Assembly (NCBI RefSeq): GCF_014194975.1
Contig: NZ_JACIAY010000011.1
Span: 62,001 to 126,000, forward strand
Direction: 5' to 3'
DNA length: 64,000 bases
Source: Sphingomonas sp. BK580
Lineage (GTDB): Bacteria; Pseudomonadota; Alphaproteobacteria; Sphingomonadales; Sphingomonadaceae
Shown here: piece after piece, positions 19,101 to 27,170 of the stretch
Layout: each line of letters starts with the position of its first letter
Position numbering within the stretch: the stretch's first letter is position 1
The notes under the pieces: generated by a model
Told to the model about the DNA's origin: nothing
Database searches by the model: none
What the model saw: only the letters and a program-made list of their open reading frames with translations
Translations under genes and position numbers: made by a program

Positions 19101-19416
19101 GCTGAGTGGTGGCTTCGGCATCGAACTTGGCAGCAGAGTTCCCCTCGGTAACGGTTCATATCTAAAGCCATATCTCGGAGGAGAGGTTGACGTCAGCAAT
19201 GATCCGGATTGGGTGACCACTGCCCGCTTTGCCTCTCAAGCAGGCGGCAGCGCCTTCACCGCTCGCACCGCAGTTCCAGGCACCCTTAAGCGGATTAGGC
19301 TTGGTGTAGACCTACTTGGGGCAAAGAACGTAGATCTGTCGGTGCAGTACGTTCCCGAGTTCGGAGATCGTTATACGTCGCAGACTGGTGTTGCGAAACT
19401 AACCTACCGCTTTTGA
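13108..19416 (+). CDS. Giant glycine-rich autotransporter (type Va secretion)
   Basis: The TTG start at 13108 follows a G-rich ribosome site and gives 2102 residues. An extended signal peptide (about 50 residues, ending ASTASA/Q) is followed by a passenger built from some fifteen imperfect repeats. Each is roughly 60-100 residues with a core like AQSIGGGGGxGG, preceded by an xIxTxGxxAxGI strand; this looks like a beta-helix with glycine-rich turns. From about residue 1828 (CVWARAYGTWTQQDQ) to the terminal TYRF lies a 12-strand autotransporter barrel ending in Phe. No protease motif was seen, so an adhesin or surface-layer role is the best guess. A second, paralogous gene follows after 92 bp. 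Confidence 0.92.
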   Translation: MSKLIKLQNCAARSHSAMPQRRALRLSMLRLSSAMTAVLCVSGLNASTASAQLPQSSATIDATTQAGTALSNKGVDHTNEEPASGAGRDGGNADGWNVTVDTSAFIRSDREGALVSIYSVGGNGSQAAQGGDGGSPGARGGNGGSSGNIDITATPPTNAGGYWAFEQLAGRPDSYAFDIRAIAGNGGKGETPGSETETGGQPGAAGIAGNITFTALQNTVVPSVYNYISSQAGSTDILLYSRGGNGGAGGDTETQIENSNGINGAAGSNGGDIRADIALNMSDTVGTGVNMTSIGGNGGQGGNGNSRIGAGYGGAGAAGGDGGTVVFGQTGGSISTRGSGAANEVEVNVPGGSGSVVVSLEGVDAAILAQSIGGVGGTDGSANGTVAKAGNGGNAGAGGTVSVNLGGSGIYQTTGGYQPFRDRGVVSTTGDNAVGVIASSVGGAGGGTQDVGGAFAKYGGSGGRGGNGGQAYVSLLQSSSFDPANDYALITTNGTQSDGVIVQSVGGGGGIGGDVNGGGFGFTVQHGGSGGSGGVGGSTGIDNGVWNGANFVKGYQIHTLGANSFGILVESIGGSGGRGGNATGAAAGVGSLVIGGNGGSGGDARDATISNFGIIQTEGDQSIGALAQSIGGGGGAGGSALAITIGSVLTSATAIGGTGGVGGNGDLAQIYNLGQVVTTGNNAIGLVAQSVGGGGGNAGSSLAEAFAVNPPDSPIPTFTLDLAIGGKGGAGGYGGVVRLYNTHLIATQGAQAFGVLAQSIGGGGGNGGDATAISQAYIQSSLTANVALGGDSGDGSTGGSVTVANSGLVQTLGRGSVGVFAQSVGGGGGTGGLGSTNQGAFEEAEGWSVESSVGIGGKGGKGGDGGDVLVYNYVNANNNFSAGNAPDSSKIGQGGILTAGLSAPGILAQSIGGGGGNAGDGVGNGGGGKISVNVAIGGSGGAGGDGGSVIVDAGQGAILTAAANSPAIFGQSVGGGGGNGGNATTGSGNDPKEYYPQWLATQGADALGNDAVTQINEGFWDWKETVTNGYDDLEKLNSLFEGYKASNDEEAPEPEANGGQEADFKIDIGAGRAGNGGAAGGGGSVNLTNNGAIQTLGSGSYGMFGQSVGAGGGTGGAATAASTNDRPEESTFAAAIGLGGKNGSRGDGGFVTLTNGGANTPNASIATTRDLAHAMYGLSVGGGGGVGGASKATTASAPGGLSITMGADAASGGAGGAVQLDNDGHLTTNGNDAYGMFAQSIGGGGGFASLTGQVYDALGFAHSATNLLSQNVAVQLTNPGAGSNGGTATVNLHETGTIATSGVNAFGIFAQSIGGGGGVAVVNAVSTINASCDLFQSCANEFVNQNNGGNVFINTDWGSSITTTGAGAAGIVAQTIGGGGLNINGLRGVNLLDTSHINSSVPDRGQTGNDWNAGDAGAITMQVNSNITTTGNYAHGILAQAAQNGGGILGREDGYGFVFFGLQPDNRGTSCGNNSLCAGHITVSIGDGTNPTTVAVSGASAIGVAGISVGGVQNSNSVHIIVNQNARILATGKAVAGVLVAAQYQGILDNAGLIDGSQSENKVAVTGWGGSSGRELPYTVNNSGVIRGSVTGGGILKESGSLGSAVTINNLAGGLLEAGPELSLGSGVLNNAGALSIGGRGQIAKTVMTGSLIQQAGGTLHIDADLAGGQADRLEINGAATLGGTVVVAPTTVSNKPVSVLTATEGVTLVPELRQTDSSALFDFPVIADGNELRIQPVARLADAASNLGGTKKAVATNLQRLFDSGASMDGGFTALSAVGADEYSAVLDALAGQALGAIGAFRYNASRAFANNLTNGCNPESDRAKTDCVWARAYGTWTQQDQTVGSLGYHADAIAFQLGAEHELSSNLSVAVAAAYQSTKFRDDGRTARVKGDGVIAGASLKFVSGQWSASAALDAGYDWFRSKRTIAVGGTGDVARAKPREWGVGLHSQVSYMIDLSQLYVKPSLNLHAIRVRANSYLESGNSPFNLAVEGKSDTWLSGGFGIELGSRVPLGNGSYLKPYLGGEVDVSNDPDWVTTARFASQAGGSAFTARTAVPGTLKRIRLGVDLLGAKNVDLSVQYVPEFGDRYTSQTGVAKLTYRF

Positions 19417-19508
19417 ACCTAGGTTTGTTGATCCGCGGCGCATTGTTTCTGCCGGGTCGTTGAGGAGCTTGCGTGACCTTCGAGCTATCCCACTAAGCAG
19501 GAGCGCTT

Positions 19509-22500
19509 ATGACGGGGATGACGGTTGTGGTGCGGGCATCGGCTTCAGCGTCGTTGTGCCTAGTGGCGTTCACAACCGGGGGCGTCGCCGCGGCCGACGA
19601 TTGCGTGATGGTCGGCCAGGCTTGCACGGTCGGTCGTACCGGGAGGGCGGCCACACCAGCAAAGGGCGCGCCCTCCTTCCCGCTTGATGGTGACGGTAAT
19701 GCGGGCGGCGATGGCGGCAGCGCTACAGGCATTGAGCTGGATCTATCAGGCGCGCGCGTGTTCCGGGAGAGTGGTCTGACGTCTCCTCTCGACCTTAGTT
19801 CACGCGGTGCGGCTGGCGAACAGGGATCGAATGCTACACAGGGGAGCTTCTCGAAACACGGCGGCGACGGCGGCAGAGGGGGTGACGCGGGCGCGATCCG
19901 GGCCGTAACAGGAGCGGACGTCGGTGGTCTGTCGATCTCAGCGGCGAACGCGGCGACTATCGTCAGCGTCGGGGGAGTGGGCGGGGCTGCCGGCATAGGC
20001 AACTACAACGGTCCTCCTGGGAGAGCCGGACTCGGCGGGAACGCAGGTCGGATCGACGCTGAGATCAATGGCGGTTGGAATGCCACTCAAGGCACTGGCC
20101 TCTTCATACAGAGCGCAGGTGGTCAGGGAGGGCGGGGACGTTCCTACGCAGCAGGGTACAGTACGCTTGCGCCCGATGGTACGAATGGAGGAGCCGGGGG
20201 TGAGGTCCGAGCTACGCTGAACGCCCTCCTCTATGGTCGGCTCACCGGTGCGTCGATACTTAGTGCAGGCGGTAGCGGGGGCGCCGGGGGTGACGGTGGA
20301 GGCGGCTCGGGCGGCAGTGGAGGTGCCGGAGGCAATGGTGGAGCCGCGGGGAACGTTGCGGTTACTATAGGGCGCGCGGCAGATGTCTACAGCAGCACAC
20401 CTCTTTATGCCGCTCTGTTGGTGCAATCTCAGGGTGGTGCGGGAGGAAGCGGCGGCAGCGGGGGCTCAGGAGGGCGCGCGGGTACGGGCGGAGCGGCGGC
20501 GAACGTCATCGTTGACATCGCTGGAGGCTCTCTCCGGACGCAGAGCAGCTTCTCTCCCGGCCTTCTGGCTCAGTCGCTCGGCGGCGCCGGTGCGAATGGC
20601 GGAAGCGGTTCTCCGTGGGCGGTAGGGTCAAACGGGGGCGCTGGTAGCCGTGGAGGTGCATCAGGCAACGTCACGATCAAGGGAAGTAATTTCTCCATCG
20701 TGACCGGTACAGACGGCGCGCCCTTCTCCGGAGAGACCGCGCCCGGCATCCTCGCACAATCAATCGGTGGGGGGGGCGGCAACGGTGGCAGTGCCAGCGG
20801 TATTTTCTCGATCGGCGGCAGCGGGGCGAACGCTGTGACAGGCCGAGACGTGACAATCGATGTCGCCGGATCGGTTGGGACGTTCGGCTACAAATCCGCG
20901 GGCGTCGCCGCGCAGAGCATTGGCGGCGGAGGTGGCAGTGGAGGCGACGCGAGAAGTTCATCTCTGGGTATCGGACTGGTCATCGGCGGCACGGCTGGCG
21001 GAGGGGGCTCCGGAGGCGCCGTCAATGGATCCCTCAACACTGGAAGTGACGTTGTCACGCGCGGGAATCATGCAGACGGAATACGGCTGCAGAGCATCGG
21101 TGGTGGAGGCGGTGACGGAGGTTCAGCGTATGGCAAAATAAGCTCGAAGGTGTTCGGGCTATCAATGAGCGTTGGTGGATCAGGCGGCGACGGCGGCGCC
21201 GGTGGGATCGTAGACTACGCTTCAGGGCGAGACACAACGAACGCCGGGAGCATCGAGACGTTCGGTGCCGATGCCTTCGGAATTCTAGGCCAATCAATCG
21301 GCGGCGGTGGTGGAGCAGGCGGCTCATCAATCGCTATCGCAGAGACGTCAGGCTTCAGAGATTTTCCTACGCTGTCGATCGCATTCGCGGTCGGTGGTTC
21401 CGGCGGCAAGGGTGGAAGGGGCAACGCTGTGCGCCTCGGGAACACCGGTACGATTGTGACGGGCGGAAGCGGCGCTATAGGCATCGCAGGGCAAAGCATT
21501 GGCGGCGGCGGTGGCGTCGCTGGGGATGCCTCTGCACAAGCCTCATCTTCCGGAAAGAGCGTCAACCTTTCGGCCAGCATCGCCGTGGGTGGAAGGGGGA
21601 AGGCGGCCGGGGAAGGTGGTGCCGTAACGATCGAGAACCTGGGCGACATCGCCACAGCGGGCGCAGATGCGGACGGCCTGCTAGCGCAATCGATTGGAGG
21701 TGGCGGCGGAAGTGGTGGCTTCGGCGACGGCACGTCGGAGAGCAGCGACGGCAAACTCAATGTGGCTTTGACTATGGCAATCGGCGGCGATGGCGGCGGT
21801 GGCGGTAGCGGCGGGCCTGTGATCGCCAACAATGGCGGTCGAATCTCCACGCAGGGTGCAGGAGCGAACGGCATAACCGCTCAAACGGTAGGAGGCGGCG
21901 GAGGGCGGGCGGGTGGAGGAGCTGGATCGGCAAGTGGGGATTACTCGCTTTCCTTGAACGTCGGCGGCCTTGCCGGCTCCGGAGGCGGCACCTTCGGTAC
22001 GGGCACGATGCGGGTAGACAACACGGGCTTGATCGAAACCGCAGGCGGAGACGCGGCCGGTATTCTCGCACAGAGTATTGGCGGGGGCGGCGGGGTGGGC
22101 GGCAAGGCTGCGGGAGCCAGCTTGCAGTCGCAAACTTCGATCCGAGGCGAGCCATCGAGCGCCATCAACCTCGTACTCGCCGTAGGTGGAAAGGGAGGAA
22201 CAGGGGGCGCGGCCGGTGCGATCACCGTCACCAATACCGGGGAGCTGCGGACGCGAGGCGCGCTTGCGGACGGGATCGTCGCTCAAGCCATTGGCGGCGG
22301 TGGCGGAAAGGGCGGCGCGTCGAACCCAGCTCAGTCGGCGAAAGACACAGGACAGCTTGTTGTCGGCGGTACAGGCGGCGCGGGCGGAAATGGGGGGCAG
22401 CCCATTGTGCTCAACCAAGGCGCGATCTCCACAGCCGGCCCTCTGGCTGCAGGAATAATAACGCAGAGCATATCTGGCGGCGGCGGTGTGGGAGGGCTTT

Positions 22501-25139
22501 CAGCGTCGACAGCTGGTGTAGGTACCGCCGCCAGCACCTTGTTCAACTCTGCCTCCTTGAGTGTGGGGGGGAGCGGAGCTGCAAGTGGGACTTCGGGACA
22601 AGCCATAGTTGAGAACACCGGTTATATCGAGACGAGCGGACATGACTCCCCCGGCATTATCGCTCAAAGCATCGCAGGTGGCGGAGGCATCGTTAAGCTC
22701 ATGTCAACCAGCCTCGAAACAGAGGCAAATAGCGGCGTAGCCAAAGAGTTTGACGCCAACATACGCTTTGGAGGGCCGGCGGCAACAAATGGCGCAAGCG
22801 GGCTAGTTCGTGTGACCACTCGCAGCGGCGCAGATATCCGAACCTCTGGCGACAACTCCTTTGGGATCGTGGCTCAAACGATTGCTGGGGGTGGCGGTTT
22901 GTTCCTCGGCGGAACGCCAACAGTCAGGCCGAGCAAAGACTATTTCGGCGTCGGCAAAATGACTGGATCTGTCATCGATGATATGGAGCGAAATTCCGGA
23001 AACAGTGGCCTGTGGATCGAAACAGGCGGCAACATCATCACCACCGGCCAGGGAGCAGCAGCCATCCTTGCCCAATCTATCGGCGGCGGAGGGGGCTTGG
23101 CAGGGGACAGCGGTGCGACAGAGCAGCTATTGCCTTTTCAGGCGAGCGTCAATCACGACGGCAGTGGCGGTGCCATTGACATCAAGGTCGGGCCTGCCTC
23201 GATAATCGCGACATCGGGTACTAATGCGCCCGCTCTCATCCTGCAGAGCATTGGCGGAGGCGGCGGCCGTGTCGTGACCAAGTCTGGCGTCTTCAGTGGT
23301 ACCGCAGGAGGAACCGGTAGAGGGGGAGCTATCAACGTTTTAGTCGACGGGAAGGTTAGTGCCAACGGCCCTGCGTCGAGGGGTATTTTTGCCCAGAGTG
23401 TTGGTGACAGGACGTCCAGCTCCCCTATTACGATCATCGTGGGATCAACCGGAAGCATCTCTGGCGGGCCGCTGGTCAATGGCAGCGGTGATCCCACAGC
23501 CGCAATCTATCTTGATCATGGAGGAATGACTGTATCCAGCCCGAACCGCGTAGCGAATCGCGGCAAAATAACCTCCTTAGGGGCTGCTAGAGGCACTGCA
23601 ATCTTCGGCGATTATGGCACAACAATCGTTACAAATTCAGGCGTAATCGTCGGATCCGTCAATCTCTCCAATAATGGCGGAAGCGGTTCGCTAGAGAACA
23701 CAGGTATCATAGAGGCCTCAACTATTAGGCTTGGGGGCGGCAGTTTTGAGAATGCCGGAAGGTGGATTGTCGATGCTAGCAGAGGTCCGGTGATCCTAGG
23801 AGGAGACTACGTCGGCAAGGCGACCGGACAGATTGTCGTGGCCGCGGATCTGGAGTCTAGTGAGCCTGCAATAGAGGTCGCGGGGCGTGCGATACTTTTT
23901 GGTGGTCTCAAGATTGAACCCAGCAGCTTACGGAATAAGTCAGTCGTCCTAATCAACGCGGCCGGCGGCATTACCACTAACTCGCCGGTTCAAATCGAGC
24001 CGACAAAATTATACACCTTTACGGCGGAGAATACAGGAAACGCCCTTGTAGTGACGCCTCACGCCCATTTTCAGCAGGCTACTGCTGGCCTCGATGCCAA
24101 CGAGATGGCGCTCGCTGAGGCATTGCAAACTATGTGGGACGATGGGGTGGATGCGAGCAGCCTGTTCACGGCTCTGGCTTCGATAGATGAAACGAGCAGC
24201 TATGAGCAATCATTGGCTGCCCTTTCCGGCGGGGCAGTTGAATCAGTCGCTACCTTTCAGTTTGCTAATGCTCGTGTGTTCTTGAACAATCTTGAGGTTG
24301 GCTGTGGTGATGCCGGGGAAGCAGACGCGTGTTCGTGGGGCAGGATTGTAGATAGCGATTCTAGCCAGACTGGCGATAGCGGCTTCCGGCAGCGCGGGTG
24401 GGCTATGCAATTTGGCACGGAAGCAGCCATAGGAGAGGATTGGACGCTCTCGAGTGGACTCTCTTACGACGAGAACCACTTTACCGGAAATCAAAGTTTC
24501 ACGCAGATTCGCGGTTCATCTGCCAGACTTGGCCTCGCAATCGGATACTCGCCTTCCGAATGGTCATTCCAGGCGGCGTTAGCTAGCGGCATTGGGCGTT
24601 ATAGAAGCTTGCGAACGATCGCGGTGGGAGATGTAGCGGGAGAAGCCGACGGCCGTTTAACGCAGTTCCAGCTCGCGGCTCGGCTCTCGGTCTCGAACGA
24701 CATCTCCTTGGGCGTAGCTTACTTACGTCCGGGCTTGTCCATCGGTGTGCTGGGACTACACACCCCATTCCATCGGGAGCACAGTCTTCAGAAGCTTGGA
24801 TTGTCCTTTGCTAGTGATACGCACGTAGTCGCGCTTCTGGATCCGTCCTTGGAGATGGGGGCCAAAATCTCCGTCGGACAGGAACATGTGCTTAGGCTTT
24901 TTGGTAACGTCGGAGCTCAGTTTGCTAGCCAGAGCGAATGGGTTTCTCGAGCGAACTTTGCTGTCGAAGATGGTAGCAGCTTTCGCGTGGCGAGTCCTGT
25001 TGCGGATGTTATCGCACGGGCGCGCCTTGGATTCGTACTAGAAACGCGGAAAGCTCGGTTCAGCCTTGAGTATGCGCAGGATGGCGGCTCTGGCTACCGT
25101 TCCAAAAGCCTCGCAATTAGAGCAGCCGTAAACTTCTGA
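19509..25139 (+). CDS. Second giant glycine-rich autotransporter, paralogue of the upstream gene
   Basis: This 1876-residue protein has the same plan as its neighbour. A signal peptide ends near GGVAAA, a short Cys pair follows (DDCVMVGQACTVG), then a long passenger with repeated AQSIGGGGG-type cores, and a barrel from about residue 1606 (CSWGRIVDSDSS) to the final AVNF. GGAG before the ATG gives a good start. The two passengers are clearly related in repeat pattern but diverged in sequence, so the duplication is not recent. Together with the upstream copy and the GDSL gene it forms a same-strand block with short gaps and a terminator at the end. Confidence 0.92.
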   Translation: MTGMTVVVRASASASLCLVAFTTGGVAAADDCVMVGQACTVGRTGRAATPAKGAPSFPLDGDGNAGGDGGSATGIELDLSGARVFRESGLTSPLDLSSRGAAGEQGSNATQGSFSKHGGDGGRGGDAGAIRAVTGADVGGLSISAANAATIVSVGGVGGAAGIGNYNGPPGRAGLGGNAGRIDAEINGGWNATQGTGLFIQSAGGQGGRGRSYAAGYSTLAPDGTNGGAGGEVRATLNALLYGRLTGASILSAGGSGGAGGDGGGGSGGSGGAGGNGGAAGNVAVTIGRAADVYSSTPLYAALLVQSQGGAGGSGGSGGSGGRAGTGGAAANVIVDIAGGSLRTQSSFSPGLLAQSLGGAGANGGSGSPWAVGSNGGAGSRGGASGNVTIKGSNFSIVTGTDGAPFSGETAPGILAQSIGGGGGNGGSASGIFSIGGSGANAVTGRDVTIDVAGSVGTFGYKSAGVAAQSIGGGGGSGGDARSSSLGIGLVIGGTAGGGGSGGAVNGSLNTGSDVVTRGNHADGIRLQSIGGGGGDGGSAYGKISSKVFGLSMSVGGSGGDGGAGGIVDYASGRDTTNAGSIETFGADAFGILGQSIGGGGGAGGSSIAIAETSGFRDFPTLSIAFAVGGSGGKGGRGNAVRLGNTGTIVTGGSGAIGIAGQSIGGGGGVAGDASAQASSSGKSVNLSASIAVGGRGKAAGEGGAVTIENLGDIATAGADADGLLAQSIGGGGGSGGFGDGTSESSDGKLNVALTMAIGGDGGGGGSGGPVIANNGGRISTQGAGANGITAQTVGGGGGRAGGGAGSASGDYSLSLNVGGLAGSGGGTFGTGTMRVDNTGLIETAGGDAAGILAQSIGGGGGVGGKAAGASLQSQTSIRGEPSSAINLVLAVGGKGGTGGAAGAITVTNTGELRTRGALADGIVAQAIGGGGGKGGASNPAQSAKDTGQLVVGGTGGAGGNGGQPIVLNQGAISTAGPLAAGIITQSISGGGGVGGLSASTAGVGTAASTLFNSASLSVGGSGAASGTSGQAIVENTGYIETSGHDSPGIIAQSIAGGGGIVKLMSTSLETEANSGVAKEFDANIRFGGPAATNGASGLVRVTTRSGADIRTSGDNSFGIVAQTIAGGGGLFLGGTPTVRPSKDYFGVGKMTGSVIDDMERNSGNSGLWIETGGNIITTGQGAAAILAQSIGGGGGLAGDSGATEQLLPFQASVNHDGSGGAIDIKVGPASIIATSGTNAPALILQSIGGGGGRVVTKSGVFSGTAGGTGRGGAINVLVDGKVSANGPASRGIFAQSVGDRTSSSPITIIVGSTGSISGGPLVNGSGDPTAAIYLDHGGMTVSSPNRVANRGKITSLGAARGTAIFGDYGTTIVTNSGVIVGSVNLSNNGGSGSLENTGIIEASTIRLGGGSFENAGRWIVDASRGPVILGGDYVGKATGQIVVAADLESSEPAIEVAGRAILFGGLKIEPSSLRNKSVVLINAAGGITTNSPVQIEPTKLYTFTAENTGNALVVTPHAHFQQATAGLDANEMALAEALQTMWDDGVDASSLFTALASIDETSSYEQSLAALSGGAVESVATFQFANARVFLNNLEVGCGDAGEADACSWGRIVDSDSSQTGDSGFRQRGWAMQFGTEAAIGEDWTLSSGLSYDENHFTGNQSFTQIRGSSARLGLAIGYSPSEWSFQAALASGIGRYRSLRTIAVGDVAGEADGRLTQFQLAARLSVSNDISLGVAYLRPGLSIGVLGLHTPFHREHSLQKLGLSFASDTHVVALLDPSLEMGAKISVGQEHVLRLFGNVGAQFASQSEWVSRANFAVEDGSSFRVASPVADVIARARLGFVLETRKARFSLEYAQDGGSGYRSKSLAIRAAVNF

Positions 25140-25237
25140 GCGTGTCCATCAGCGTCTCGGCAGCTTGCCTGCAGATGGAAAAAGAAACGCCTGGTGTTGA
25201 GCTATTAGCAGGCAGGTAGTTAGCAGGGAGATGTAGA

Positions 25238-26326
25238 ATGAATAGCTATTTGAAAGCGCTGGGCCTTGCCGTTGCGCTGATTGCTGCACCTACAGCGTCA
25301 GCTGGTGAGTACTCGGCTATGTACGTGTTCGGAGATAGCCTATCAGATCGCGGCAACTTGGCTGAGGCCTTTGGCGCCCGGTGGATCGATCCACCAAGCT
25401 TTCATTATAGCTTCACAGATGGGCCCGTCGCCGTCAGTGTGCTCGCGTCCAAGCTCGATCTTAAGGCCGACCCGTCTCTTTGGCTCAACAACTTCAATGA
25501 CGATGCTGGGCTATTCCCAGCGGGCTATGCTCCTGGTACCAACTACGCTGTCGCGGACGCTACTGCTTCCGCCGGCGGAGGAATCGGAGCAATCAATCTA
25601 CCTTTCCAGGTCGACGCTTATCTCGACAGGAGCAGTGGGGTAGCTGACGGGGACGCACTCTACACCGTTTTTATTGGTGGAAATGATGTTGCGAACGCGA
25701 CCCGCTCCGGAACTGGGGCGATCGCGCTTACGACCGCTGTCTCGTCGGAAATTTCGAGCATTCAAAGTCTTTTGAACGCTGGTGCTAAAAACATCTTCGT
25801 CGTGAACGTTCCCGATGTCGGGGCTACTCCTGCATTCTTAGCTGGTGGTATGGCCCTATCGGAGCTCGCGACGGCAAACTCTCGAACCTACAACGGGCTT
25901 CTCGCAAGTGAGCTTGGTAAGCTAACTGGAAGCGGTGCTTCTATTCGGCAGTTTGATCTATTTGGCTATTCAAAACAGATCATCTCGAACGCGTCATCGT
26001 ACGGTATCACAAACACTGTTGGATACTGCTACGACATAGGACTGCCCCCAACCGATCCCGCCGGAGTTAAAACAACAGAGGCTTGCGGTGAAAAGGCTGA
26101 AAACATCGGCCAGCTGGCGTACTGGAACAATTTTCATCCGACGGGTAAGGTTCACAACCTGATCGGTCAGGGAATGTTCGACGTCCTCGCTGGGTCCACA
26201 GCGGTGCCGGAGCCGGCGACGTGGATGATGATGATCGTTGGCTTTGGGCTTATGGGACTGTGCCTTAGACGACCGCGGGACGGGCGGCAGCGCTTGCCCG
26301 GCGGCCTCCGGCCATCGCTTGTTTAG
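25238..26326 (+). CDS. GDSL/SGNH hydrolase with PEP-CTERM sorting signal
   Basis: The protein (362 aa) has a signal peptide (cut near ASA/G23). Block I is FGDSLSDRGN with Ser34 as nucleophile, the GGND block lies near residue 147, and the last block is WNNFHPT near residue 300. The catalytic His is kept, but the Asp of the usual DxxH is Asn. The C-terminus is a PEP-CTERM signal: PEPATW, then a hydrophobic helix and an RRPR basic end, which directs export and anchoring by an exosortase (not in this window). It is probably a secreted esterase or lipase. It ends the autotransporter gene block, so it may act on surface lipids or polysaccharide esters there. Confidence 0.88.
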   Translation: MNSYLKALGLAVALIAAPTASAGEYSAMYVFGDSLSDRGNLAEAFGARWIDPPSFHYSFTDGPVAVSVLASKLDLKADPSLWLNNFNDDAGLFPAGYAPGTNYAVADATASAGGGIGAINLPFQVDAYLDRSSGVADGDALYTVFIGGNDVANATRSGTGAIALTTAVSSEISSIQSLLNAGAKNIFVVNVPDVGATPAFLAGGMALSELATANSRTYNGLLASELGKLTGSGASIRQFDLFGYSKQIISNASSYGITNTVGYCYDIGLPPTDPAGVKTTEACGEKAENIGQLAYWNNFHPTGKVHNLIGQGMFDVLAGSTAVPEPATWMMMIVGFGLMGLCLRRPRDGRQRLPGGLRPSLV

Positions 26327-26349
26327 GCTAAAATCTCAATTTCGATCTT

Positions 26350-26388
26350 CCGAGCCTGCGACCGTTGTTCCGCTTGTCGCAGGCTCGG
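26350..26388 (+). terminator. Terminator-like hairpin after the GDSL gene
   Basis: CCGAGCCTGCGAC and GTCGCAGGCTCGG form a perfect 13-bp stem around a 13-base loop, 23 bp after the GDSL stop, followed by TTCCTC. The stem strength and position suit the end of the autotransporter-GDSL transcription unit. The T-run is short. Confidence 0.7.
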
Positions 26389-26436
26389 TTCCTCAGCGCT
26401 CGGCAAGCACCTAAATAGGAGCCAGACCTTCCATCA

Positions 26437-26560
26437 GCGCCGGCGAGCTAACCTACCGACGCGCATGCCTTAGAGCTTGTCCTCAGGACCTTGGCATGCG
26501 TGGACGCGACCTTCTTTGATGCCGGAATCGTGATCGCCACTCCTCTGGCGAATGCATGAT
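26437..26560 (-). pseudogene. Remnant of an HU gene 3' end (second copy)
   Basis: The segment aligns by eye with the 3' end and downstream hairpin of the intact HU gene (8476-8590). It keeps the GCCGGCGAGCTA element, AGAGCTTGTCC and the coding stretch for SKKVA, with several substitutions and a frameshifting one-base loss near 26482. The N-terminal two-thirds of HU are absent. It borders the HNH gene, in mirror to the intact-HU/decayed-HNH situation at 8.5-11.3 kb. Confidence 0.75.
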
Positions 26561-26590
26561 CGCGAGTTCTCAATGGCTGTCCCCGCGCGA

Positions 26591-27088
26591 TCATCGCCCG
26601 ACCTGGCGCTCCCTTGTGGTCCTGGGATCCTCGTAAAGGTCGCGCAGCGCGCGCAGCCGGAAAGCGTTCCACCAGCGTTGCCAGCGATGCTCAGCGGCAT
26701 CGTGGATCATGTGGCACCGCTGGCATAGCGCCTTGAGATTGGCTGGTGCGCTGTTGCTCGGATCATGATCGAGATGCGCGCAGGCAAGGACGACGTAAGT
26801 CACTCGTACGCTGGCGAGCGTGAAGCCGCCCCTCACGGCGATCCGCTTGCCACGGTCCGATCTCCAACAAGCCGCCTCCGCGTCCCACCAGCGGCCGTCA
26901 CCGAGATGTGCGACACGCTGAAGGTGCGGCCGGCTACATTGCTCGCAACGCTTGCCCGCGCGCTCGAACCGGATCCTGCCTGACAGCTGCTGCCAGTCGA
27001 TCGGGTAGAGCCAGCGGTTCTCAGCGCGGATCGGCATCCGCATGCTATGAGTCACGTCGGGAACATTGGAAAGCGCCTTTTCCCGCAT
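26591..27088 (-). CDS. HNH endonuclease-like protein
   Basis: The protein has up to 165 residues. It carries a first zinc-knuckle pair (CEQCSRPH) and then the HNH core: CAHLDHDPSN, ANLKALCQRCHMIHD. The recurring PIRAENRWLYPIDW opening is followed by a region with HLGDGRWWD. The start is uncertain: ATG at 27088, 27043 or 27037 are all possible and none has a strong ribosome site. The gene is divergent from imuA and shares its upstream region, including the LexA box, so it may be damage-inducible. It could be a nicking or repair nuclease, but neither substrate nor activity is known. A 5' remnant of a second copy lies near 10.7 kb. Confidence 0.75.
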   Translation of the reverse strand: MREKALSNVPDVTHSMRMPIRAENRWLYPIDWQQLSGRIRFERAGKRCEQCSRPHLQRVAHLGDGRWWDAEAACWRSDRGKRIAVRGGFTLASVRVTYVVLACAHLDHDPSNSAPANLKALCQRCHMIHDAAEHRWQRWWNAFRLRALRDLYEDPRTTRERQVGR

Positions 27089-27170
27089 TGTTGGCGCTTC
27101 GTTGCGGTGCCGTTCTCCTCAAATCGATGAACCGAGCCGATCGGAGCTTGACCCGCGGCTCCCATTTACG

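Noticed and set aside
13436..24768. Many long antisense frames through the autotransporter genes, rich in Pro and Ala
   Set aside because: They arise from reading glycine codons (GGC/GGT) backwards as proline and alanine codons. No ribosome sites and no known folds.
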